Positions 36,883 through 46,131 of a stretch of DNA of 64,000 bases are shown piece after piece. A program made the translations under genes and the position numbers. The notes under the pieces were generated by a model, which saw only the letters and a list, made by a program, of their open reading frames with translations, was not told the origin of the DNA and made no database searches. Each line of letters starts with the position of its first letter. Position 1 is the stretch's first letter. The stretch is taken from contig NZ_JALQCW010000023.1 in the NCBI RefSeq assembly GCF_023241715.1, positions 38,656 through 102,655 on the forward strand. Reading direction: 5' to 3'. This DNA comes from Pseudomonas morbosilactucae. Its GTDB lineage: Bacteria; Pseudomonadota; Gammaproteobacteria; Pseudomonadales; Pseudomonadaceae.

Positions 36883-37001
36883 ATGGACAGCGTGGCCGAC
36901 GCGCAGGCGCACGGCCCCCTGGGCGCTGGGCGATCCGATCAACGGGGCCCGGCGCAGGCATTGAGTGAAAGTGTTGGGGTGCAGCGGGACCGCGTGGGCG
37001 T

Positions 37002-38315
37002 TTAGCTGTGCTTGGGCGCCATCACCGCGTCCCGGGTTTCATCGACAGCGGCTGTCAGCACGGGCGCGGGATGGCCGTCGAGGGTGTCGAGCAACACCTG
37101 GCGGTCGCAGGCGTTTTCCGAGATCGAAATCACCACCGTGGCCACAGCGTTGCTGGCCAGGCTGGTGAGGGCGCGGGCTTCGGACATGAAGCGGTCGATG
37201 CCGATCAGCAGCGCCAGGCCGGCCAGGGGAATGTCGTGGATCACAGTCAAGGTCGAGGCCAGGGCCACAAAGCCGCTGCCGGTCACCCCTGCGGCGCCCT
37301 TGGACGACAGCAACATGATCGCCAGCATGGTGATGACCTGCCCGGCACTGAGGTCGATGTTGCAAGCCTGGGCAATGAAGATCGCCGCCAGGGACAGGTA
37401 GATCGCCGTGCCGTCGAGGTTGAACGAATAGCCAGTAGGCAAGACCAACCCCACCACGCTTTTCTTGCAGCCCAGGGCCTGGAGTTTTTCCAGCATGCGC
37501 GGCATGACCGGCTCGGTGGACGAGGTGCCCAGCACCACCAAGAACTCTTCACGCAGGTAGCGCAGCAGCTTCCACAGGCTGAAGCCGTGGGCCCGGCAAA
37601 TGCTGCCCAGGACCACGAAGACAAAGAAGCCGCAGGCGATGTAGAGGGTCATGATCAGCTTGGCCAGCGAGCCCAGGGACGTGATCCCGTACTGGCCCAC
37701 GGTAAAGGCCAGGGCGCCAAACGCACCGATGGGGGCGAAGCGCATCAGGTAGGAGAAGATCTTGAACACCATCTGCGAGGCCGATTCCAGCACGTCCAGC
37801 ACTGGTTTGCCACGCTCGCCCAGGGACGATAGGGCAAAGCCGCAGAGCACCGCGATAAACAGCACCGGCAGCACCTCGCCTTTATTGAAGGCGCCGATAA
37901 AGGTCTCGGGAATAATGTGCATGAAGAACTCCACCCCCCCCAGTTTGGCCGCCGAGTCGGTGTACTGGGACAGGCCCTGGGTGCTCAGCCGGCTCGGGTC
38001 GATGTTCATCCCCGCGCCAGGCTGGAACAGGTACACCGCCCCCAGGCCGATAAACAGGCTGATCACGGTCAAGCCGAGGAACAGCAGCATGGTCTTGCTC
38101 AGTAGGCGACCCAGGGAACGCTTGTCGCTCATGCCGGCAATGCCGGTGACAATGGTGCAAAACACCACCGGCGCGATCATCATTTTGATCAGCTTGATAA
38201 AGGCGTCACCCAGGGGTTTCAGGGCGATGGCCTGTTGGGCCCAGAAGTGCCCCACCAACACGCCGAGGAACACAGCGCAGAGGATCTGGAAGTAGAGCGA
38301 TTTAACGACTTTCAT
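37002..38315 (-). CDS. DctA-type dicarboxylate/cation symporter
   Basis: 437 aa, DAACS family. SLYFQILCAVFLGVLVGHFWAQ at the start, KLIKMMIAPVVFCTIVTGIAGM, the serine-rich loop LGTSSTEPVMPRMLEKLQALGC, PTGYSFNLDGTAIYLSLAAIFIAQA and SKGAAGVTGSGFVALASTL are diagnostic. Imports C4-dicarboxylates or related acids with H+ or Na+. Start at 38315 preferred over 38327 because GGGTGAT precedes it and it fits homologues. Placed between the CitMHS and PrpF/GalD-like genes. Confidence 0.92.
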   Translation of the reverse strand: MKVVKSLYFQILCAVFLGVLVGHFWAQQAIALKPLGDAFIKLIKMMIAPVVFCTIVTGIAGMSDKRSLGRLLSKTMLLFLGLTVISLFIGLGAVYLFQPGAGMNIDPSRLSTQGLSQYTDSAAKLGGVEFFMHIIPETFIGAFNKGEVLPVLFIAVLCGFALSSLGERGKPVLDVLESASQMVFKIFSYLMRFAPIGAFGALAFTVGQYGITSLGSLAKLIMTLYIACGFFVFVVLGSICRAHGFSLWKLLRYLREEFLVVLGTSSTEPVMPRMLEKLQALGCKKSVVGLVLPTGYSFNLDGTAIYLSLAAIFIAQACNIDLSAGQVITMLAIMLLSSKGAAGVTGSGFVALASTLTVIHDIPLAGLALLIGIDRFMSEARALTSLASNAVATVVISISENACDRQVLLDTLDGHPAPVLTAAVDETRDAVMAPKHS

Positions 38316-38375
38316 GGCATCACCCATTTTTTAGAATTGTTCTGATGCAACAGCAACTGGAGCTACAAGCGCCGA

Positions 38376-39458
38376 CTAGCCAGCCAGGCGCTGCGAGGCT
38401 GGGGCGTAGACAAACCCGGAGAACAGCCGGCGAGCGGTACGCACCACCGAGGCGCGGATGGTCTCGGCGTTTTTTCCGGTGTAGGACAATACGACATCTA
38501 TGCCCCCGCTGGGGTGTTCGATACGGACCTTTTGCAGGCGTGGCTCACTGGCCCCGCCCAGCAAATCGGCGACTACGCTGCCGGCCGTGACGCAGGCCGT
38601 GGCCAGGCCGATGGAGCCGGTAATGGCCAAGGCCCGGTGGCAGTTGTGGGGCATGAAGTAGCGCACCGAAATCGTGCCGCCCGCCTGGGCCTGGGACACC
38701 AGCACCGGCTTGGGAATCACCTTGTCGCTGACGTCCCCCAGGCCCATGGCCAGGCCCGCCTGCAGGCGCAGGCTTTCCAGGCGCTGGAGGAACAATGGGT
38801 CAGCGTCCAGTTCGGCCGGGCTCTCATCGCCACGCTTGCCCAACTGGGCGGCCTGCACCAGGACCATGGGCATGGCCATGTCGATGCAGGTCACTGGAAT
38901 ACCGTCGATTACATCCTGGGTATGGCCGGTGGGGAACAGTTGGCCGGTCTTGCTGCCCGCCGCATCAAGAAAGGTCAAGGCCACCGGAGCAGCAGTGCCC
39001 GGCACGCCGTCGATGGCGGTGTCGCCTTCGTAGCTGACCTTGCCGTCTGGCGTCTGCACTTCAGCGTTCACAAAGGTGCCGGTGTTGAGGTTGCGAATCC
39101 GCACCCGGGTCAGGTTGCCCGAGGCCTTGACCAGCCCCTGCTCGATGGCGAACGGGCCGACCGCGCAAAGCATGTTGCCGCAGTTGGGCGCCGTGTCGAC
39201 GCGACGCTGGGAGACCATGACCTGCACAAACAGGTAGTCGACGTCGGCGTCCGGGTGCAGGGACGGGCTGACAATCGCCACCTTGCTGGTTTGCGGGCTG
39301 CCGCCACCGATGCCGTCGATTTCCAATTCATGGCCGGAGCCCATCAGGTTGAGCAGCAACTCGTCGCGCTCAGGGATGGCCAGCGGCAGGTCCCAGGCCA
39401 GGAACACGGGCCCCTTGGAGGTACCGCCGCGCATCAACACACAAGGAATTCGTTGCAT
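38376..39458 (-). CDS. PrpF/GalD-type isomerase (4-oxalomesaconate tautomerase or aconitate isomerase)
   Basis: 360 aa, diaminopimelate-epimerase fold. MQRIPCVLMRGGTSKGPVFLAWDLP, GSGHELEIDGIGGGSPQTSKVAIV, APNCGNMLCAVGPFAIEQGLV with the catalytic-type Cys in NCGN, and MAMPMVLVQAAQLG define the PrpF family. GalD of P. putida (oxalomesaconate keto-enol tautomerase in gallate breakdown) and 2-methylaconitate isomerase PrpF are the closest known types. No other gallate genes are visible; the neighbours are tricarboxylate transporters, so isomerisation of aconitate or oxalomesaconate for entry into the TCA cycle is the best guess. The start at 39458 has AAGAG upstream. Confidence 0.82.
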   Translation of the reverse strand: MQRIPCVLMRGGTSKGPVFLAWDLPLAIPERDELLLNLMGSGHELEIDGIGGGSPQTSKVAIVSPSLHPDADVDYLFVQVMVSQRRVDTAPNCGNMLCAVGPFAIEQGLVKASGNLTRVRIRNLNTGTFVNAEVQTPDGKVSYEGDTAIDGVPGTAAPVALTFLDAAGSKTGQLFPTGHTQDVIDGIPVTCIDMAMPMVLVQAAQLGKRGDESPAELDADPLFLQRLESLRLQAGLAMGLGDVSDKVIPKPVLVSQAQAGGTISVRYFMPHNCHRALAITGSIGLATACVTAGSVVADLLGGASEPRLQKVRIEHPSGGIDVVLSYTGKNAETIRASVVRTARRLFSGFVYAPASQRLAG

Positions 39459-39628
39459 GACCACTGACTCTTGTTAATCAATCGGGGTAATTGATGTTCT
39501 GGAAACAAGAGTGTCAGGGTTTCAAAAGTGTTTCCAATGCAAAGATCAGAGCGATTATTGCGTTTTACGAATGAATTAAATATCGTGTCGCACAACGTTC
39601 AACCCGTCGCCCGCGTTGAGGAAAGACC

Positions 39629-40519
39629 ATGGAATATGAGCTCCAGGACATAAGATCTTTCGTGAAAATCGCCGAAATGGGGAGTTTTCATGAGGCTGCC
39701 GATGCCTTGCACCTGTCACAACCCGCCCTTAGCCGGCGTATCAAGAAGCTTGAAGAGGGCCTGGGCACCGCCCTCCTCGACCGCACCACGCGCAAAGTCA
39801 GCCTGACCAGCGTCGGCCGCGACTTCCTGCCCAAGGCCCGACGCCTGCTGGACGATTTCGACGACTCGATCCTCAACATCCGCGAGCTGGCGGAACGGCA
39901 GATCGGCCAGGTGACCCTGGCCTGCATCCCCACGGCGGCGTTCTATTTCCTGCCCTCGGTGATCCGCCTGTACAACGAGCGCTACCCGAAAATCCGCATC
40001 CGCCTGCTCGACCTCAGTGCCAACGAAGGCCTGGAGGCAGTGCTGCGGGGCGAGGCGGACTTCGGCATCAACATGATGAGCGGCCAGCACCCGGACATCG
40101 AGTTCGTGCCCCTGGTCAACGAGCCCTTTGTCCTGGCCTGCCGCCGCGACCATGAACTGGCCAAGCGCAGCTCGGTGACCTGGTCCGAACTCAGCGATTA
40201 CCGCTTGATCGGCGTGGGTCGCCTGAGCGGCAACCGCATGCTGCTGGACCACGCTTTGTCCGGCTTGAGCTGGCGCCCGCAGTGGTTCTACGAGGTGCAG
40301 CATCTGTCCACATCCCTGGGCATGGTGGAAGCCGGCCTCGGTGTTTCGGCCATGCCGAGCCTGGCCATGCCAGCGGCGGACCACCCGACCCTGGTGAGCA
40401 TTCCGCTGCACGAGCCGGTGGTCAACCGCACCCTGGGCCTGGTGTATCGCCGGGGGGCATCGCTGTCGCCGGCGGCGGAAAAATTCGTCTCGATCCTGCT
40501 GGAGCAATGGCCCCATTGA
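39629..40519 (+). CDS. LysR-family regulator of the carboxylate cluster
   Basis: 296 aa. HTH: MEYELQDIRSFVKIAEMGSFHEAADALHLSQPALSRRIKKLEEGLGTALLDRTTRKVSLT; effector domain from IGQVTLACIPTAAFYFLPSVIRLYNERYPKIRIRLLD. Divergent from the PrpF/GalD-like gene across 170 bp, the classic LysR layout, so it likely activates the isomerase, the two transporters and the porin in response to the imported acid. AGGAAAG lies upstream of the start. Confidence 0.9.
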   Translation: MEYELQDIRSFVKIAEMGSFHEAADALHLSQPALSRRIKKLEEGLGTALLDRTTRKVSLTSVGRDFLPKARRLLDDFDDSILNIRELAERQIGQVTLACIPTAAFYFLPSVIRLYNERYPKIRIRLLDLSANEGLEAVLRGEADFGINMMSGQHPDIEFVPLVNEPFVLACRRDHELAKRSSVTWSELSDYRLIGVGRLSGNRMLLDHALSGLSWRPQWFYEVQHLSTSLGMVEAGLGVSAMPSLAMPAADHPTLVSIPLHEPVVNRTLGLVYRRGASLSPAAEKFVSILLEQWPH

Positions 40520-40621
40520 GTGCGCGGGCCACCAGGCCCTGCTGAGAATTTTCCAGCCCCCCGGGGCAGCCATTCGGTTAATATGGCGCCCCGAAAAACG
40601 CCCCTCGATAAGGACATCTCC

Positions 40622-41218
40622 ATGGCTTCTTCCACCGTTATCACCCTGGTCGTCCTGGCCATGCTGGTGCTTGGCGCCATCAGCATCTACAACACCCTGG
40701 TCAACCGTCGCAACCGCTTGCAGAACGCCTTCGCCCAGATCGAAGTCCAGCTCAAGCGTCGCTATGACCTGATCCCCAACCTGGTGGAAACCGCCAAGGC
40801 CTACCTCAAGCACGAGCGCGAAACCCTCGAAGCCGTGACCAACGCCCGCAACACCGCGCTGGCCGGTCTCAAGGCACTGTCGGCGCAACCGGGCGACGCC
40901 CAGGGCATGAGCCAACTGGGCCAAGCCGAAGGCGCATTGACCAGTGCCATGAGCCGCCTGAACCTGACCATGGAAGCCTACCCGGAGCTGAAGTCGTCGC
41001 AGAACATGCAGCAACTCAGCGAAGAGCTGAGCAGCACCGAAAACAAGCTGGCCTTCGCCCGCCAGGCCTACAACGACGCCGTCATGGCCTACAACAGCTA
41101 CCGCCAGAGCTTCCCGCCGGTGATGTTGGCCGGCCTCTTCGGCCATGGCAGCGATGCCAGCCTGCTGGAGTTCGCTGACACGGTGGCCATCCAGGCGGCC
41201 CCCAAGGTGACGTTCTAA
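40622..41218 (+). CDS. lemA: LemA family protein
   Basis: 198 aa. N-terminal membrane helix (TVITLVVLAMLVLGAISIYNTLVNRRN) then the LemA coiled domain (QNAFAQIEVQLKRRYDLIPNLVETAKAYLKHERETLEAVTNARN ... RQAYNDAVMAYNSYRQSFPPVMLAGLFG). The cytoplasm- or periplasm-facing helical bundle has no known activity. Genes for LemA and M48 peptidases are often neighbours. AAGGA sits 8 nt before the ATG at 40622; a longer frame from 40520 is not supported. First gene of a four-gene unit. This LemA family is unrelated to the GacS kinase once called LemA in P. syringae. Confidence 0.93.
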   Translation: MASSTVITLVVLAMLVLGAISIYNTLVNRRNRLQNAFAQIEVQLKRRYDLIPNLVETAKAYLKHERETLEAVTNARNTALAGLKALSAQPGDAQGMSQLGQAEGALTSAMSRLNLTMEAYPELKSSQNMQQLSEELSSTENKLAFARQAYNDAVMAYNSYRQSFPPVMLAGLFGHGSDASLLEFADTVAIQAAPKVTF

Positions 41219-41242
41219 GCGATGGCGCCCATGGATGGCCCG

Positions 41243-43171
41243 ATGAACTTCTTCCAACATCAGGCCCGCGCCAAGCGCCGCACCCTGACGCTGGTGCTGT
41301 TGATGGTGCTGGCGGTGATCTCGCTGATCGCGATCACCAGCGTGGTGCTGCTCCTGATCTGGCAGCAGGTCCAGCAGGAATTCAAGATCGAGGAACCGGT
41401 CAACTGGCACTGGGTGCCGTATATCGCCGCGGCGGTGCTGCTGGTGGTGATCGTTTCCAGCCTGGCCAAGCACTCCGAGCTGCTGGACGGCGGCAAGGCC
41501 GTGGCCAAGCGTCTCGGCGGCCGCTTGATCAATCTGGCGCCCCAGGGCCTGGACGAACAGCGGCTGCTCAATGTGGTCGAGGAAATGGCCCTGGCGTCCG
41601 GCACCGTGGTGCCCTCGGTGTACGTCCTCGAAGATGTCGGAATCAACGCCTTCGCCGCCGGGCTGACGCCCCAGGACGCGGTGATCGGCGTCACTCGCGG
41701 AGCACTCATGGTGCTCAGCCGTGACGAACTACAGGGGGTCATTGCCCACGAGTTCAGCCACATCTACAACGGCGACATGCGCCTCAATACCCAACTGGTG
41801 GCGATCGTCCACGGCATCCTGGTGATCGAGTTGCTGGGCGATAGCATTGCTAACGGTTCCAACTCCCTGAATGACAATGTCGGGCGCAACAAGGTCGGTG
41901 CTGTCGGGGTGTTCATTGGTATCACCCTGGTGTTCCTGGGGTCCGTGGGCACGATGTTCGGCAACAGGATCAAGGGTGCCATCAGCCGTGAGCGCGAGTT
42001 TCTCGCCGACGCCTCGGCGGTGCAGTTCACCCGTAACCCGGACGGCCTGCTCGGCGCGCTGAAAAAGATCGGCGGTTATGCCGCCAGCTCGAAACTCGAT
42101 GCCCCCCATAGCGCCGAATTCAGCCACCTGTACTTCAGCGAAGGCGTGAAGCTTTCCGCCGATGGCAAATCGGCGACCCACCCGCCCCTGGAAGAACGCA
42201 TCCGCCGCCTGGACCCGCAGTGGGATGGCCAGTTTCCCAGCGTCGCCGCCATAGAGCTGCCCAGCCCGCCGGCGTCCCAGGGACTGGACAGCTCGGGGGT
42301 GTTCAGCCGCTTGCCGCCGGCCGCCAGTGAACTGGTGTTCGACCTGGCAGCGGTGCAACAGTCGATCGCCAGTATCGGCGCACCGCAACACCAGCACCTG
42401 CAGGCCGCGCAACAGACCCTCAACCGCCTGGAAGCGCCGCTCAGGGAGCACGCCCGCAGCAGCGTCGGGGCCCAGGCCCTGGTCTACGGCTTGCTGCTCT
42501 CGGCTGTGGCCGCAGTGCGCAGCCGCCAGCTCGAACCACTGGCCCAGAGCGCCCCGGCCGATGTGTTGGGCGCCATCGATGCGCTGAGCGAACCTCTGGC
42601 CCGTCTCGACCTGGGCCTGCGCTTGCCGCTGCTGGACCTGGCGATCCCGGCCCTCCGGCAATTGCAGCCGGACGCCCTGAAAACCTTTATGGCCAACCTG
42701 CAACGGCTAGTCGATGCAGACGGCGAAGTCGAACTGCTGGAGTGGACCCTGTTGCGCATCGTGCAGCGTCATGTCGAAGGCCTGCCGGCCAGCGAATACA
42801 AATGGGGCCTGTTCCAGCGCAGCGAAGAGGTTGCGATCCTCCTCGGCGCCCTGGCCAGCGCCGGCCAGTCGAGCGCGGAGCAGGCGCGCCTGGCCCTGGA
42901 CGCGGCGTGGAGTGAACTGACCTTCGAACAGCCGCAGGGCCTGGACATCGACCTCGCGCACCTCGACGCGGCCTTGGTGCGCCTGCGCCAACTGATGCCG
43001 GAAGAACGCCCGGCACTGCTCAGTGCCATGGCGCGCTGCATTGCCTACGACGGCCAGGTCACGGTGGCCGAAGCCGAGTTGATGCGGGCCGTGGCGGACC
43101 TGCTGGAGTGCCCGATGCCGCCGTTGCTGGCACCGTCACCGCCCCCGCAGGCCATGGCGGCCACGTCTTGA
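41243..43171 (+). CDS. M48 (HtpX-like) membrane metallopeptidase with long C-terminal extension
   Basis: 642 aa. Two N-terminal helices (about 17-40 and 55-75), the M48 peptidase domain with zinc motif HEFSH at 169-173 and the downstream glutamate in REREFLADASAVQF, further helices (VAIVHGILVIELLG, VGVFIGITLVFLGSVG) and a 300-residue C-terminal helical region ending in TerB-like acidic motifs (LVDADGEVELLEW; CIAYDGQVTVAEAELMRAVADLLE). Likely degrades damaged membrane proteins. Start 41243 (MNFFQHQARAKRRT) matches the downstream paralogue's start; an ATG at 41222, 4 nt after the lemA stop, is the alternative. Confidence 0.9.
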   Translation: MNFFQHQARAKRRTLTLVLLMVLAVISLIAITSVVLLLIWQQVQQEFKIEEPVNWHWVPYIAAAVLLVVIVSSLAKHSELLDGGKAVAKRLGGRLINLAPQGLDEQRLLNVVEEMALASGTVVPSVYVLEDVGINAFAAGLTPQDAVIGVTRGALMVLSRDELQGVIAHEFSHIYNGDMRLNTQLVAIVHGILVIELLGDSIANGSNSLNDNVGRNKVGAVGVFIGITLVFLGSVGTMFGNRIKGAISREREFLADASAVQFTRNPDGLLGALKKIGGYAASSKLDAPHSAEFSHLYFSEGVKLSADGKSATHPPLEERIRRLDPQWDGQFPSVAAIELPSPPASQGLDSSGVFSRLPPAASELVFDLAAVQQSIASIGAPQHQHLQAAQQTLNRLEAPLREHARSSVGAQALVYGLLLSAVAAVRSRQLEPLAQSAPADVLGAIDALSEPLARLDLGLRLPLLDLAIPALRQLQPDALKTFMANLQRLVDADGEVELLEWTLLRIVQRHVEGLPASEYKWGLFQRSEEVAILLGALASAGQSSAEQARLALDAAWSELTFEQPQGLDIDLAHLDAALVRLRQLMPEERPALLSAMARCIAYDGQVTVAEAELMRAVADLLECPMPPLLAPSPPPQAMAATS

Positions 43172-43238
43172 ACCACCAGCACGCGGACGCCCTTCAAGCC
43201 CCCCTCGCCCTTGCCACCATCGCCCTTAGGACGCTTGC

Positions 43239-44252
43239 ATGAAATTTTTCCAGCACCAGGCCCGCGCCCGGCGCCACACCCTCAAGTTACTGCTGCTGAT
43301 GGCCCTGGCCGTGACCTGCCTGATTGCCCTGACCAGCCTGGGCATGGGCCTGCTGCTGCGCGAACTGATGCAGGAATACCACAAGCCCAAGGTCCTCGAT
43401 TGGCGGATCGTCGGCGTGGTGGCCCTGCTGATTCTCAGCGTGGTGCTGCTGGGCAGTTGGTACAAACGCTGGCAACTGCGGGCCGGTGGCAAGGTGATCG
43501 CCGAGCAACTCGGCGGTCGCCTGATCAGCCCTTCACCCCGAGACAACCCAGAACGCCGGCTGCTGAACATCGTCGAAGAAATGGCCCTGGCCTCGGGCAG
43601 CCACGTGCCTGCGGTCTATGTGCTGCCAGACGCGGGGATCAACGCCTTCGCCGCCGGCCTGGACCCAGAGCACGCGGTGCTCGGGGTGACCCGCGGCGCC
43701 ATCACCCGACTCAACCGCGACGAGCTACAAGGCCTGATTGCCCACGAGTTCAGCCACATCCATAACGGTGACATGCGTCTCAACACCCGGCTGCTGTCGG
43801 TGATCCATGGGCTGCTGGTGTTCAGCCTGGCCGGGGTGTTCGTGTTGCGCGAAGCCGAGCGCCAACACCTGTCCAGCGACCGCGATCGTTTTATCTGGCA
43901 AATCGTCTTCGCCGTGGTCGGCCTGGCGTTGCTGACCGTGGGCTCCATCGGCAGCCTGTTCGGCCACCTGATCAAGGCCGCCATCAACCGCCAGCGCGAA
44001 TTCCTGGCCGACGCCTCGGCGGTGCAGTTCACCCGCTCGCCCCTGGGCATCACCGATGCCCTGAAGAAAGTCGGCGGCTGCCCGACCGGCTCGAAACTCG
44101 GCGCTTTCAGCGCAGCGCAGTACAGCCATATGTATTTCTGCCAGGGCGTGCGCAGCCGATTCGGCCGCTGGCTCGACACCCACCCGCCCCTGGACGAACG
44201 CATCCGCCGCCTGGACCCGCACTGGGACGGCCAATTCATCAGCACGCCATAA
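43239..44252 (+). CDS. Second M48 metallopeptidase, paralogue of the preceding gene
   Basis: 337 aa. Begins MKFFQHQARARRHTLKLLLLMALAV and follows the upstream protease almost block by block: GGRLISPSPRDNPERRLLNIVEEMALASGSHVPAVYVL, GINAFAAGLDPEHAVLGVTRGAI, HEFSHIHNGDMRLNTRL (zinc motif at residues 169-173, the same position), REFLADASAVQFTRSP and HPPLDERIRRLDPHWDGQF. It stops where the peptidase domain ends and lacks the TerB-like extension. A tandem duplication with loss or gain of the C-terminal region. Co-transcribed with lemA and the next gene (67-nt and 29-nt gaps). Confidence 0.9.
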   Translation: MKFFQHQARARRHTLKLLLLMALAVTCLIALTSLGMGLLLRELMQEYHKPKVLDWRIVGVVALLILSVVLLGSWYKRWQLRAGGKVIAEQLGGRLISPSPRDNPERRLLNIVEEMALASGSHVPAVYVLPDAGINAFAAGLDPEHAVLGVTRGAITRLNRDELQGLIAHEFSHIHNGDMRLNTRLLSVIHGLLVFSLAGVFVLREAERQHLSSDRDRFIWQIVFAVVGLALLTVGSIGSLFGHLIKAAINRQREFLADASAVQFTRSPLGITDALKKVGGCPTGSKLGAFSAAQYSHMYFCQGVRSRFGRWLDTHPPLDERIRRLDPHWDGQFISTP

Positions 44253-44281
44253 CCGGCCGCGCTCGCCTCAAGGAACGCGCC

Positions 44282-46033
44282 ATGCTTTACGGCCCGGTCG
44301 CCAAGGACCTGTTGGACTTTCTGCACGACCCGCTGCACAACACCCAGTACCTGGACGGACTCAAACCGCCGTCCTGGGGGATACGGCTGATGGCGCGCAC
44401 ACCGCTGCTGCGCCGGGCCCTCGACCAGGGGCACATCATCCGCCTGCTGGGTCAGCGACTGCGGGCCGAGATCGACAGCCTCAAGGTCGACCTTGACCAG
44501 CAGTTGTCGGCCGACCCGCAACCGCCCAGCCTGGACGACGTACCGCGCTGGCTCGCCACCCTGGGCAACTACTTCGACATCGACTTGCCCGCGCCCCCTC
44601 GGGACGCCCCCGAGCACTTCACGGACCGATGGCTAGAACACCGTGAAAGTCATCTCTGGGCCAAACTGGGCTACACCTGCAACCGCATCACCGAGAACCT
44701 GCGGCTGCCCTCCTCCTATAATTTTTCGATCCTGCAGCACTCCAGGTTGTGGCTGGCCTATTACCTGAGTGAGAGCCTGTTTCTGATGGCCCAGGGGTTG
44801 ATGCTCGGGCATTTTCGCAACGGCCACCTGGTGCTGCGGTTCTCGCCCCTGCTGGAGCGCGAGCTGAAAAGTTACTGGCTGTCGGAAGTCTCGGAGTACC
44901 ACTCCAACAGCGCCGACCAGCGGCAATTGCAAACCCTGCAGCAAACACTGGTGCAGCTCGGTCATCTGCCGCCGCCACAAAGCACCTTCCTGGTCGACCT
45001 GTTGCTGGATAAGTGCCTGTCCATCCATGCCCAGTACATCCAGGGCGAGCTTAAAAACAGCCCGTTGTACCAGTACCTGCGAGACATCGTGTACATCGCC
45101 GGGCACCTGCAAATACGCGCCCTGTGCGGCCAGCAACGAACCCATTACAGCGAGTTTGCCCACCAGGTCAGCCCGGCCACCCTGAGCCTGATGGCCTCGG
45201 CCCTGAGCAGCGCCGAAGCACCGCCGTTCAACAGCCCGCAGAATTTTATCCAGGTCCAGGACGGCTTCTACCTGCGGGGCGCGCTGAACCTCAAGTACGG
45301 TTTGAAGAAAGTCGTCGGCCACTTGCTGATCAAGCAAAAGAACCCCGGCAGCAAAGAGGATTTCGGCAACACCCTGGGCAACAACTTCGAACGCGACTAC
45401 ATCGTCAACTACATCCGGGCCCTGGAGAGCGAGCGCTACAAGGTGTATGGCGAGCTCAAGGCGGGCAATCACGCCCAGGTCAAAGGCTACGATGTGGACC
45501 TGGTGCTCCACGACCAGGCCCACGACCAGTACTACTTCATCCAGGTCAAATACCGCCTGCGCGACCAGCCCACATACCTGTCCGAGCAGTATCAACTGAT
45601 GTTCCGCGACGACTTCCACAGGGGCTACGCCAAGCAGCTGCTGATCCTCAAGCAGCACCTGAACCACCCCAGCATTCGCCAGAAGCTGGCGCAGAACGGC
45701 CTGGCCGGTGCCCGGGAAGACAACAGCCATTTCATCCTCCTGCACAATCTGCCCTTCCTCAATTACCACCAGACCCAGGGCGTGCTGTTCTATGAATGGA
45801 ACCGCTTTCGCAACCTGCTGAAAGCCGGCCGAATCTCAGTGCTCAGCCCCGGCGGCATCAGCCAGGAACAGCCCCTCGACGACCAGCAACTGTGGCAGCT
45901 CGAGCGTATTGTCGAAGCGCACTTCCAGGACGGCCAAAGCGGGCACAACAATCGCCTCAACTACGCCCTGTATCGGGCCAGCCGCGTCCGCTACCGTTTC
46001 GCCGACCTGGACATCGTCAGCGACCTGTTCTGA
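44282..46033 (+). CDS. Uncharacterised protein with PD-(D/E)XK-like core
   Basis: 583 aa, soluble. Residues 1-340 are mostly helical and unfamiliar (LLDFLHDPLHNTQYLDGLKPPSWG; HSRLWLAYYLSESLFLMAQGLMLGHF). From about 355 the layout fits a restriction-endonuclease fold: FERD with Glu370 in a helix, then VKGYDVDLVL (Asp404, Asp406), then YYFIQVKYR (Gln421-x-Lys423), the D-(x15)-QxK order of PD-(D/E)XK nucleases. The following region (FRDDFHRGYAKQLLILKQHL) is helical. It starts 29 nt after the second protease with AAGGAA 7 nt before the ATG, so it is the last gene of the lemA unit. Nuclease activity is inference. Confidence 0.7.
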   Translation: MLYGPVAKDLLDFLHDPLHNTQYLDGLKPPSWGIRLMARTPLLRRALDQGHIIRLLGQRLRAEIDSLKVDLDQQLSADPQPPSLDDVPRWLATLGNYFDIDLPAPPRDAPEHFTDRWLEHRESHLWAKLGYTCNRITENLRLPSSYNFSILQHSRLWLAYYLSESLFLMAQGLMLGHFRNGHLVLRFSPLLERELKSYWLSEVSEYHSNSADQRQLQTLQQTLVQLGHLPPPQSTFLVDLLLDKCLSIHAQYIQGELKNSPLYQYLRDIVYIAGHLQIRALCGQQRTHYSEFAHQVSPATLSLMASALSSAEAPPFNSPQNFIQVQDGFYLRGALNLKYGLKKVVGHLLIKQKNPGSKEDFGNTLGNNFERDYIVNYIRALESERYKVYGELKAGNHAQVKGYDVDLVLHDQAHDQYYFIQVKYRLRDQPTYLSEQYQLMFRDDFHRGYAKQLLILKQHLNHPSIRQKLAQNGLAGAREDNSHFILLHNLPFLNYHQTQGVLFYEWNRFRNLLKAGRISVLSPGGISQEQPLDDQQLWQLERIVEAHFQDGQSGHNNRLNYALYRASRVRYRFADLDIVSDLF

Positions 46034-46131
46034 AAAACCGTCACACGACACCTGAATACAAGCAGCGACCCCAACGACCTCGGTAAACTGCGCTTCTTTT
46101 TTACCCGCTTCACCGCGTCAGGAGTTCCCCC

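Noticed and set aside
38376..39458. Gallate degradation cluster based on GalD similarity
   Set aside because: No gallate dioxygenase, hydratase or aldolase genes are present; the neighbours are tricarboxylate-type transporters.
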